Positions 56,710 to 64,000 of a stretch of DNA of 64,000 nt are shown piece after piece. Every line of letters starts with the position of its first letter. The stretch's first letter is position 1. This DNA is from Sphingopyxis chilensis (lineage in GTDB: Bacteria > Pseudomonadota > Alphaproteobacteria > Sphingomonadales > Sphingomonadaceae), in NCBI RefSeq assembly GCF_035930445.1, contig NZ_CP142394.1, forward strand, positions 2,451,501 to 2,515,500, read 5' to 3'. A program made the position numbers and the translations under genes. The notes beneath the pieces were generated by a model. That model was not told where the DNA came from, did no database searches, and worked only from the letters and a program-made list of their open reading frames with translations.

Positions 56710-59661
56710 ATGACGCACGCGCGTATTCATTTGCTGGTGACTGCCGCCGCGATCATATGCGGCGTGGCTTCGCCCGCCGAAGCCACCGCGCAGGTCCGAC
56801 GCTTTGACGTACCCGCGCAGCCCGCGCGCACCGGTATCCCGATGTTTGCGCATCAGGCCGGCATTCAGGTCCTGGCTCCCGCGGCCCTAACCGAAGGCTT
56901 GCAGGTCAATCGCGTCAAGGGATCGATGGAGGTTGCCGCGGCGCTGCGACTGCTCCTGTCCGGCACGAATCTCGTCCCGGTCAAGGTCGGCAACGCCTTC
57001 GTGCTGAAGCGCCGCGCGGTGGTCGCGCAGCGCCACCTCGCCGCCGCCCCGCAGGATCAGGCAAGCGGAGCGCAGGCTTCCGCGCAACAATCCGCCGGTC
57101 CGGCAGTGGACACGCCAGCCGGCGAGGACATCGTCGTCACCGGCATCCGCGCGTCGCTCCAGGAATCGATCGACGTCAAGCGCGAAGCGCAGTCGATCGT
57201 CGACGTCATCACCGCTCAGGACATCGGCAAGATGCCCGATCAGAACGTGGCGGAAGCGATGAGCCGCGTGACGGGCGTCCAGATCAGCCGTCGCGAGGGT
57301 GATGGATCGAACTTCACCGTGCGCGGGATTTCGCAGAACCGGCTCGAGATCAACGGCCGCAACTATATCGGGCCCGGCAACGGCGGCAACGCGGCGCTGG
57401 AATCGGTGAGCCCCGAGATCATCTCCTCCATCCTCGTCATCAAGTCGCCCACCGCCGACATGCCGGAGGGTGCGCTCGGCGCGACGGTGAACCTCAAGAC
57501 CAAGCGCCCGCTCGACCTCAAGGACTTCGTCGCCGCCGGACGCCTCCAGGGCGCCTATGCAGATCAGGCCGACCATGTCGGCTATCGCGGTTCGGCGATG
57601 GTCTCGAAGAGTTTCGGCGAGCGATTCGGCCTGCTCGCCAGCATCGCCTATTCGGACACGAAGACACAGGGCCATTCGTTCGATGCCGGCGGCTGGACGC
57701 AGACCGCCGCGATCGACGGCAATGGCGACGGCGTGGACGATCCGGGCCTGTACCGCCCGAACCGCTTCATGGCGCGCATCTTCAACCGCGCCGAACAGCG
57801 GCTGACGGTGAACGGCACCGCGCAGTGGCGCCCCACCGACACGCTCGAAATCATCCTCGACGCGACCTTCAACCACCTCAAGCGCCAGCGGAACAGCGTC
57901 AATTACCAGGTGCTGTTCAACAACAATGACACCGATGCGATCGTGAACGAGAGCGATACGGTCGTCGCCGGCACCTTCACCGGCGTGACCGTCAGGCCGC
58001 TGATCTATGACGAGCCCACCGACCTCAAATCGACCCTGCTCGGCGGATCGGTAAAATGGGAAAGCGACCGCGCCCGCGTGAGCTTCGACATGTCCTATGC
58101 GCACGGCAAAGGCAGCGACGGCGGGCCGGGTGCCTCATTCACTTATGTGGTCGTGCCGCGCGCGGGAAACACGGCGAACGCGAGTTATGATTTCAGGGGC
58201 GGCAATCCGGTGCCGGACCTGTCGATCGATGCCAATTTCAACCCGAACGACCCGTCGCAATATCAGCTGATGTCGATCTTCGACTATGACGCGGTGACCG
58301 AAAACAACGGCTATGACGGGCGGCTGGACTGGGAGTATCAGACCGAGTGGGGCATCCTGTCCTCGGTAGAGACCGGGGTGCGCTACGAGCGCGTCGAGCT
58401 GCTCGCCGCCGATCCGCAAAACCTGCCCGTCGCCGCCAGCCTGCTCGCGGCCGGCGATGCGAACGGCGACGGCATCCTGACCGTCGACGAGTTACCCGGG
58501 CTCAGCTACGGCAAGGACTATGGTGCCTTTTTCCCCGGCTCCGACGGCACCTTTCCCCGCGATCTCCTTGGCGGCTCGCTCGATAAATGGGCCGCGCGCG
58601 ACGCGCTGGGCCTCGCGAGGCCCGATCCCTACGACACGACGATCACCGTGGGCCCGACTTCGATAAAGGACGTCAAGCAGGATACGCTGGGCGCCTATGT
58701 GAAGGGCAATTTCGAAGGAGAAATCGGCAGCCTGAGTTATTCGGGCAACGCCGGTGTGCGCTATATCAGTACAGCGCGCGCGACAAAGGGATTTCTGTCT
58801 CCGACCGCTACGACCATGGTCAAGGCCGACTTCAGCTATTGGCTGCCCAGCGCAAATCTGTCGATCGACTTCAACGACGATCTGACGCTGCGCCTGGCCG
58901 GGGCGGAGGTCGTCGCCAGACCGGGTCTCAATCAGGTCAGCGCGAGCTTCGTGCCCAACACCGTCAGCATGACCGGCTCGCGCGGCAATCCCAATCTCCG
59001 GCCATTCGAGGCGACGCAATTTGACGCCACGCTCGAATGGTATTTCGCGCCTTCGAGTTCGCTCACCGGTGCCGTCTTCTACAAGAAGGTCGATTCCTTC
59101 ACGGTGAACACCGTGACCCGCGAGTTCATTCCCGGTTTTTCCGAGCGGTTCGGATTGTTCGACATATCGCAGCCGCAAAATGGCGAAGATGGCGACATCA
59201 AGGGCTTCGAGCTCGCCTATCAGCATGCCTTCCGCTTCCTGCCGGCGCCGTTCGACAATCTCGGGATCCAGGCGAACTACACCTATGTCGACAGCTCGAC
59301 GCCGCTGGTCGATGCCATCACCGGCGAGCGCCTCCCGCTTCCCGGCTTGTCGCGCGATAGTTACACGCTGATCGGCTATTATGAGGACGACACCTTCTCG
59401 GTGCGCGCGGCCTATACCTATCGCAGCAAATATCTGAACTCGGTCGGCGGCGCAGCCAGCGGCGGCAACACATATATCGCCGCGCGCGGTCAACTCGACG
59501 CATCGGCGCAGATCACCCTGACGCCCAATCTTCGCCTGACCCTCGAGGGCATCAACCTGACCAAGGCGATCGACCGCCAGTATCTGGGCGAACCCGATCG
59601 CCTGACGTTCAGCGCACAGGAGGATCGCAGGATCTTCTTCGGCGTGGCCGCCAGCTTCTGA
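56710..59661 (+). CDS. TonB-dependent transducer receptor with STN domain
   Basis: This outer-membrane receptor has 983 residues. A signal peptide ends at PAEATA. An STN (secretin and TonB N-terminus) domain at about 28-100 (FDVPAQPARTGIPMFAHQAGIQVL) is the signalling part that talks to FecR. Then comes a plug with GEDIVVTGIRASLQESIDVKR, ITAQDIGKMPDQNVAEAMSRVTGVQISRREGDG and NYIGPGNGG. The barrel ends in GVAASF. The plug style (VVTGIRASL, DIGKMPDQNVAEA) is typical for receptors of glycans and peptides in Sphingomonadales and Xanthomonadales. It forms a signalling trio with the ECF sigma and FecR genes and precedes an exported FAD oxidoreductase. Confidence 0.94.
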   Translation: MTHARIHLLVTAAAIICGVASPAEATAQVRRFDVPAQPARTGIPMFAHQAGIQVLAPAALTEGLQVNRVKGSMEVAAALRLLLSGTNLVPVKVGNAFVLKRRAVVAQRHLAAAPQDQASGAQASAQQSAGPAVDTPAGEDIVVTGIRASLQESIDVKREAQSIVDVITAQDIGKMPDQNVAEAMSRVTGVQISRREGDGSNFTVRGISQNRLEINGRNYIGPGNGGNAALESVSPEIISSILVIKSPTADMPEGALGATVNLKTKRPLDLKDFVAAGRLQGAYADQADHVGYRGSAMVSKSFGERFGLLASIAYSDTKTQGHSFDAGGWTQTAAIDGNGDGVDDPGLYRPNRFMARIFNRAEQRLTVNGTAQWRPTDTLEIILDATFNHLKRQRNSVNYQVLFNNNDTDAIVNESDTVVAGTFTGVTVRPLIYDEPTDLKSTLLGGSVKWESDRARVSFDMSYAHGKGSDGGPGASFTYVVVPRAGNTANASYDFRGGNPVPDLSIDANFNPNDPSQYQLMSIFDYDAVTENNGYDGRLDWEYQTEWGILSSVETGVRYERVELLAADPQNLPVAASLLAAGDANGDGILTVDELPGLSYGKDYGAFFPGSDGTFPRDLLGGSLDKWAARDALGLARPDPYDTTITVGPTSIKDVKQDTLGAYVKGNFEGEIGSLSYSGNAGVRYISTARATKGFLSPTATTMVKADFSYWLPSANLSIDFNDDLTLRLAGAEVVARPGLNQVSASFVPNTVSMTGSRGNPNLRPFEATQFDATLEWYFAPSSSLTGAVFYKKVDSFTVNTVTREFIPGFSERFGLFDISQPQNGEDGDIKGFELAYQHAFRFLPAPFDNLGIQANYTYVDSSTPLVDAITGERLPLPGLSRDSYTLIGYYEDDTFSVRAAYTYRSKYLNSVGGAASGGNTYIAARGQLDASAQITLTPNLRLTLEGINLTKAIDRQYLGEPDRLTFSAQEDRRIFFGVAASF

Positions 59662-59675
59662 TGAGGAGGATCACC

Positions 59676-61316
59676 ATGGGCCGCAAGCGCTTCCGCGCCC
59701 TCGCCATCGCTTCTGCCTGGCTTATGCCGATGGCGGCTTTTGCTTCGACCGCCGGCGCTGGGCAGCATGCCGACATCGTCATTTATGGCTGCACCTCGGG
59801 CGGCGTTGTCGCGGCGATAGAGGCGCGGCGGCTCGACCGGTCGGTGCTACTGCTATGCCGCGAAGACTATCTCGGCGGCATGTCGACCAACGGTCTCGGC
59901 TGGTCCGACACCGGCAACCATCGCGCGATCGGCGGCCTGTCGCTCGAATTCTACCGCAAGGTGAAGCAATATTATGACGACCCGTCGGTCTGGGTCCACG
60001 CCCCGCGCCCCGCCCGGGCCGAGAACTTCGTCGATGGCGATGCCATGTGGCAGTTCGAACCGAAGGTCGCCGAACGGATCTTCGAGGACTGGGCAAAGCA
60101 GGCGGGCGTCACCATCGTGCGCAATCAGCCACTCGACCGCTCGAAGCGCAGCGTCGAGATGGATGGCAACCGTATCGTCGCCTTCCGCTCGAAGTCGGGG
60201 CGCCGTTTCGAGGGGAATATCTTCATCGACGCGACCTATGAGGGCGACCTGATGGCCGGCGCCGGCGTCAGCTTCGCGGTCGGGCGCGAAGCGAACGCGA
60301 CCTATGGCGAGACGCTCAACGGCGTCCAGCTCGCGAACACCACCAACCACCAGTTCACGCTCGACATCGACCCGTATCGCGTGCCCGGCGATCCCTCGAG
60401 CGGGCTGGTGCCGCGGATCAGCGCCGAGCGACCCGCCCGCGATGGCACGGCCGACCGCAAAATTCAGGCCTATACCTATCGCATGTGCCTGACCGACGTG
60501 CCCGCGAACCGCGTGCCCTTCCCCAAGCCCGCAGGCTATGACGCGAGCCAGTACATACTGCTCAAGCGCTATATGGATGCCGGCTATCGCGACCATTTCC
60601 GGAAGTTCGACCGTATCCCCAACGGCAAGACCGACACGAACAATTTCGGCGCCTTCTCGTTCGACAATATCGGCATGAACTATGATTATCCCGAAGGCAG
60701 CGATGCCGATCGCGCCGCGATCGCGCGCGAGCACACGACCTATCAGCAAGGGCTGCTGTGGTTCATGGCGAACGATCCCGACGTGCCCGCCGAAACCCGC
60801 GCGGAAATGTCAAGATGGGGGCTCTGCAAGGACGAATTTACCGGCACCGGCCATTGGCCGCGCGAAATGTATGTGCGCGAAGCGCGCCGCATGGTTTCGG
60901 ACTTCGTGATGGCCGAACCGCATTTGCGCGGCACCAAAGCGACGCCGCGGCCGGTTGGAATGGGCTCGTACAACATGGACTCGCATAATGTGCAGCGGAT
61001 CGTCGACGCGCGGGGCTTCGCGCGGAACGAGGGCAATATCGAGATCAGCCCTGGTCGCGCCTATCCGATCAGTTACGACGCCATCGTGCCGAAGAAGCGC
61101 GAGGCCGTGAACCTGCTGGTGCCGGTCGCGCTGTCGGCGTCGCACATCGCCTATGGTTCGATCCGGATGGAGCCGGTGTTCATGATTCTCGGCCAGTCGG
61201 CAGCAACCGCCGCTTCGCTCGCGATCGACGACCAGGTCTCCGTCCAAGACGTCGACTATGACAAGCTTCGCGCAAGATTGACGGCGGAGGGGCAAATTCT
61301 CGAGCTTGCGCACTGA
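59676..61316 (+). CDS. Exported FAD-dependent oxidoreductase
   Basis: This flavoprotein has 546 residues and a signal peptide ending at AAFAS. The N-terminal Rossmann fold is ADIVIYGCTSGGVVAAIEARR with the FAD-binding glycine cluster, and GGMSTNGLGWSDTG is the second family block. Later parts match the FAD_oxidored family: IFIDATYEGDLMAGAGVSF, GSYNMDSHNVQRI and a C-terminal VFMILGQSAATAASLA. The ATG at 59676 is chosen because AGGAGG sits just before it; the ATG at 59661, overlapping the receptor stop, lacks a good ribosome site. Enzymes of this family are often next to carbohydrate or polymer receptors, so the substrate may be a sugar-derived or amino compound. Confidence 0.85.
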   Translation: MGRKRFRALAIASAWLMPMAAFASTAGAGQHADIVIYGCTSGGVVAAIEARRLDRSVLLLCREDYLGGMSTNGLGWSDTGNHRAIGGLSLEFYRKVKQYYDDPSVWVHAPRPARAENFVDGDAMWQFEPKVAERIFEDWAKQAGVTIVRNQPLDRSKRSVEMDGNRIVAFRSKSGRRFEGNIFIDATYEGDLMAGAGVSFAVGREANATYGETLNGVQLANTTNHQFTLDIDPYRVPGDPSSGLVPRISAERPARDGTADRKIQAYTYRMCLTDVPANRVPFPKPAGYDASQYILLKRYMDAGYRDHFRKFDRIPNGKTDTNNFGAFSFDNIGMNYDYPEGSDADRAAIAREHTTYQQGLLWFMANDPDVPAETRAEMSRWGLCKDEFTGTGHWPREMYVREARRMVSDFVMAEPHLRGTKATPRPVGMGSYNMDSHNVQRIVDARGFARNEGNIEISPGRAYPISYDAIVPKKREAVNLLVPVALSASHIAYGSIRMEPVFMILGQSAATAASLAIDDQVSVQDVDYDKLRARLTAEGQILELAH

Positions 61317-61361
61317 CGGGAATCGCGCACGCCAAGTTCGCTGCACTCGGCAATGCAAAGA

Positions 61362-62618
61362 TCAAACGAAGGTCGATATCGCCTTTATGAGCATGTCCAT
61401 ATCGCTCGGCGTGTTGAACAACGCTGGTGTAATCCGGACGCACGCGCCGCGAGCCGGTCCGGTGCGATGGACCGAGAATATCCGGTGATCGTCAAGCAGG
61501 CGTTTGGCAATGGCCATATTGTCCGCCTCGCTGGTGCGCCCGGCGAGGCGGAAGGATGTGATGCCACCGTGCAGGCGCGGATCGGCCGGGGTCAATATTT
61601 CGACCCCCGGCGTGCCGCGCAGCGGTTCGGCCCAGCGATCGCGCAAATGGCGCAAGCGTGCGGCGCGGGACGCATCGCCGATCGCGGCTTGAAAATCGAG
61701 CGCCGCAGGGACGGTGAGCTGCGCCGCGAAATCGACCGTGCCCGTGTGCACGCGCGCTTGGCTCGTCGCGGCAAATGGCGGTTCATTAGCAATATCGGGG
61801 TCGATCAGTTCGACTTTCGTCTTCCGGATATAAAGCGCACCGACGCCGAGCGGAGCGCCCATCCACTTATGCAGATTCAGCCCGACGAAATCGGTATCCA
61901 AATCGGGAAGCGTGAAATCGAGCTGTCCCCAGCTGTGCGCGGCGTCAACGATCGCATCGACGCCGCGGGCGCGCGCCATTGCCACGATTTCGCGGACCGG
62001 AACGACAAGTCCCGTCCGGTGACTGAGATGGGTAAGCAGGATCAGGCGGACGCGGGGATTGGCCTTGAGCCCCGCTTCGTAACTGTCGATCAGCCCCTGA
62101 TGCGTCGCGGGCTCGGGGAGCGCGATGCGCACCACATCGACGCCGCGGCTCGTCTTGAGCGAGTCGCAGCACGCCTGCATGCTGTCGTAGTCGAGATCCG
62201 TATAGAGTACGGCGTCACCGGGGCGCAGCCGGTTATAGCCGCCGATCAGCGCCTTGAGTGCCTCGGTCGCGTTGCGGGTGAAGGCGATTTCCTCGGGCGC
62301 CACACCCAGCTTTGCCGCGACGCGCGCGCGAACCGCGATGAGGTCGGGAACGAGCCCGCGGCGCGCATAATAGCTCGTCGCGCGGTTCACCCGCCGGACG
62401 GCGGCTTCATATTGCTCGAGCACGGGCCGCGCCATCATGCCCCAATTGCCATTCTCGAGCTGGATGATGTCCTCGATCACATCGTACTGCGCCGCGACCT
62501 TTGCCCAATAGGCCTCGTCTTCGGGCGCGGCGCCCGCCGGCAGCGGCGCGGCTTCGAGCCGCCCCACCACCGGCGCCGCCGCGGCGGCCATCAGCATCTG
62601 CCTCCGATTCAGCTCCAC
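61362..62618 (-). CDS. Class V aminotransferase-fold PLP enzyme with probable Tat signal
   Basis: This PLP-dependent enzyme has 418 residues and belongs to the class V aminotransferase/isopenicillin-N-epimerase-like group. The PLP lysine is in LNLHKWMGAPLG, with DAAHSWGQ and TRNATEALKA as further family blocks. The N-terminus NRRQMLMAAAAAPVVG looks like a twin-arginine signal, so the enzyme may act in the periplasm as a folded, cofactor-loaded protein. The start is a GTG at 62618 with AAAGGGA upstream; longer in-frame starts run into the receptor gene. It follows the edge-cut TonB receptor by 17 bp. A precedent is PvdN of Pseudomonas, a Tat-exported PLP enzyme in pyoverdine maturation, but similarity of function is inference. 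Confidence 0.85.
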   Translation of the reverse strand: MELNRRQMLMAAAAAPVVGRLEAAPLPAGAAPEDEAYWAKVAAQYDVIEDIIQLENGNWGMMARPVLEQYEAAVRRVNRATSYYARRGLVPDLIAVRARVAAKLGVAPEEIAFTRNATEALKALIGGYNRLRPGDAVLYTDLDYDSMQACCDSLKTSRGVDVVRIALPEPATHQGLIDSYEAGLKANPRVRLILLTHLSHRTGLVVPVREIVAMARARGVDAIVDAAHSWGQLDFTLPDLDTDFVGLNLHKWMGAPLGVGALYIRKTKVELIDPDIANEPPFAATSQARVHTGTVDFAAQLTVPAALDFQAAIGDASRAARLRHLRDRWAEPLRGTPGVEILTPADPRLHGGITSFRLAGRTSEADNMAIAKRLLDDHRIFSVHRTGPARGACVRITPALFNTPSDMDMLIKAISTFV

Positions 62619-62634
62619 GCCCGTTCCCTTTGCG

Positions 62635-64000
62635 TCAGAAGGTGATCCCGAGGCGAACATAATATTGGCCGCCGTCGGTGTCATAGGGGGCATTGCGCGA
62701 ATAGATGAGCCCACGCACCGCCTGGTTGGTCGCTTCGTCGGGATAGGTGTCGAAGATATTCTCAGCCCCGGCGCGGATCGACAGATGATCGTTCAGTTGC
62801 AGGCTCGCCGACAGATCGAACATCACCATCGATCCGAAGCGCTGGAAGACCTCGCCCGTCGCGTTGCCGCTGACGTCGGTCCACGCGCCATAATAGCGCG
62901 CGCGGCCCTGCAATCCGAAACGGCCGATCGTATAGCCGAGCGAAGCGGTGCCATTATGCTTGGGCAGGCGGTCTTCGAACAGCACCCGCTGCGTTTCATT
63001 CCCGATCGACGCGCCCGTGCCGCTCGTCACCCGTGTCTGGTTATAGTTGTAGGCCAGGCTGATGTCGGCCTTGCCCGGCCCGACGTCGCGCGCATAGGCA
63101 AGCACGACATCGACGCCGCGCGTGCGCGTGTCGAAGTCATTGGTGAAATAGGTGACCGCCGTGAAACGCTGCGGATTCGGCAGGTCCGCCGGCACCGCAA
63201 AGGTCCTCGACTGGCCAAAACGGTCGCGCAGCTTGATCTGATAGACGTCGATGCTGCCCGTCAGCCCGAAATCCGACTGAAAAGTCAGGCCCGCGGTCAG
63301 CGTGCGCGATTTTTCGGGGGTCAGCGGCTTGGCGCCGAGCGCAATCGCGATCGGGTCGCTCGGCGACAGCCGCCCGGTGTTGAAAATCTGCAACGTTGTC
63401 GTGTCGAGCCCCTGGCTGGTGGTGAGCGCGTTGAGCTGCGCCGGGGTAGGCGCGCGGAAACCGGTCGAATAGGTCGCGCGCAGCGCCACGCCGGTCACGG
63501 GTTCGAGGCGCGCCGACAGCTTGTAGTTGAACGTGTCGCCAAAGGCCGAGAAATCCTCGTAACGCCCCGCCGCGCCGAGCGTCAGCATCTCGACCGGCCG
63601 AACCTCGACATCGACATAGCCGGCATAGCTGGTCTGCGACCATTCGCCCGCGCTGAGCGGGCTGAAGCCCGGAAAGCCGTTGCTGTTCGGGGCGAGCCCC
63701 GTCGCCGCGCCGGGACCGATCGCATAGGATGCGGGATCGCCGGGCCGGATGGCGTAGGTTTCCTTGCGCCGTTCTGCACCGAAAGCGATATTCGCCGGCT
63801 CGGCCATGCCAAGCGGCAGGCGATAGACGAAATCGGCGTTCAGGTTGAACTCGCGCTGCATCAACCGCCCGAGATAGAAGCTGGTCGGGCTGTCGGGTCC
63901 GAGTGAGGCGTTGAGCGATTCGCTCATATTATAATTGATGCGGCTGCGCCCCAGCGCCGCGCTGAGGTCATAGGTGAACGCATCGCCAGCCGCGCCGCGC
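62635..64000 (-). CDS. TonB-dependent receptor, C-terminal part (cut by window edge)
   Basis: This is the C-terminal ~454 residues of an outer-membrane receptor; the N-terminal part lies beyond the right edge. Barrel motifs include RYEDFSAFGDTFNYKLSARLEPV, YSTGFRAPTPAQLNAL, RGVDVVLAYARDV and the terminal VRLGITF. The frame stays open to 64000, so any start codon inside the window (such as 63927) is not the real one. It is 17 bp upstream of the PLP enzyme gene, in one transcript. Substrate unknown. Confidence 0.92.
   Translation of the reverse strand, partial: RGAAGDAFTYDLSAALGRSRINYNMSESLNASLGPDSPTSFYLGRLMQREFNLNADFVYRLPLGMAEPANIAFGAERRKETYAIRPGDPASYAIGPGAATGLAPNSNGFPGFSPLSAGEWSQTSYAGYVDVEVRPVEMLTLGAAGRYEDFSAFGDTFNYKLSARLEPVTGVALRATYSTGFRAPTPAQLNALTTSQGLDTTTLQIFNTGRLSPSDPIAIALGAKPLTPEKSRTLTAGLTFQSDFGLTGSIDVYQIKLRDRFGQSRTFAVPADLPNPQRFTAVTYFTNDFDTRTRGVDVVLAYARDVGPGKADISLAYNYNQTRVTSGTGASIGNETQRVLFEDRLPKHNGTASLGYTIGRFGLQGRARYYGAWTDVSGNATGEVFQRFGSMVMFDLSASLQLNDHLSIRAGAENIFDTYPDEATNQAVRGLIYSRNAPYDTDGGQYYVRLGITF

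Noticed and set aside
1..64000. CRISPR arrays, tRNA or rRNA genes, prophage or transposase genes
   Set aside because: No spaced direct repeats of CRISPR type, no cloverleaf or rRNA-like stretch and no integrase/transposase frame were seen.

Overview
The window looks like accessory, catabolic chromosome from a high-GC alphaproteobacterium, most likely a sphingomonad of the Sphingopyxis/Sphingomonas type. The reasons are the density of TonB-dependent receptors (seven in 64 kb, two cut by the window edges), the many exported amidohydrolases and dipeptidases, the paired acyl-CoA dehydrogenases and the glutathione S-transferases. The genus is an inference. I saw no rRNA, tRNA, CRISPR array, phage gene, transposase or insertion sequence.

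Region 1 (1-5.6 kb): a C4-dicarboxylate/glutamate-type symporter gene (dctA) runs into a truncated TonB receptor gene. Divergent to them is a dctB-dctD two-component system. The DctD homologue has lost the GAFTGA loop used to contact sigma-54.

Region 2 (5.6-19.4 kb): a tightly packed minus-strand operon holds a membrane-anchored serine hydrolase, a DgcA-like epimerase/racemase, a Tat-exported M19 dipeptidase, a TonB receptor, a DgcN-like DUF1611 protein, a YkvI-like membrane protein, a second serine hydrolase and an M19 lipoprotein. Divergent to it are an XRE-cupin regulator and an N-acyl-D-amino-acid deacylase-like amidohydrolase. I read this as a scavenging system for D-glutamate or D-residue dipeptides, possibly from murein. 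Two promoter-like sites with the same roughly 21-bp core sit upstream of the two halves of the operon.

Region 3 (19.4-25.9 kb): a TonB receptor and a DUF2236/MpaB-type oxygenase lie divergent to a LuxR-type regulator and an acyl-CoA dehydrogenase. A perfect palindrome overlaps the LuxR leader. A second acyl-CoA dehydrogenase is convergent.

Region 4 (26-43.1 kb): a catabolic cluster of a DMT transporter, an HMG-CoA-lyase-like enzyme, a CaiB-type CoA transferase, four GSTs, a LysR regulator, an isochorismatase-like hydrolase, a DUF3237 protein, a TonB receptor, two SnoaL-like proteins, two SDRs, an MFS transporter, a carboxymuconolactone-decarboxylase-like protein, an SMP-30 lactonase and a VOC protein. 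Two recurring short motifs in its intergenic gaps suggest that it is a regulon. The substrate cannot be read from the sequence. A good terminator closes it at 43.1 kb.

Region 5 (43.3-64 kb): a DUF2269 membrane protein with a saccharopine-dehydrogenase-like oxidoreductase; an Lrp/AsnC regulator with a large exported zinc metalloprotease; a TonB receptor with two tandem exported M20 amidohydrolases; an ECF sigma/FecR/STN-TonB receptor signalling set with an exported FAD oxidoreductase; and a TonB receptor (cut by the edge) with a probably Tat-exported class V aminotransferase. The common theme is outer-membrane uptake and periplasmic processing of peptide-like or amide-linked substrates.
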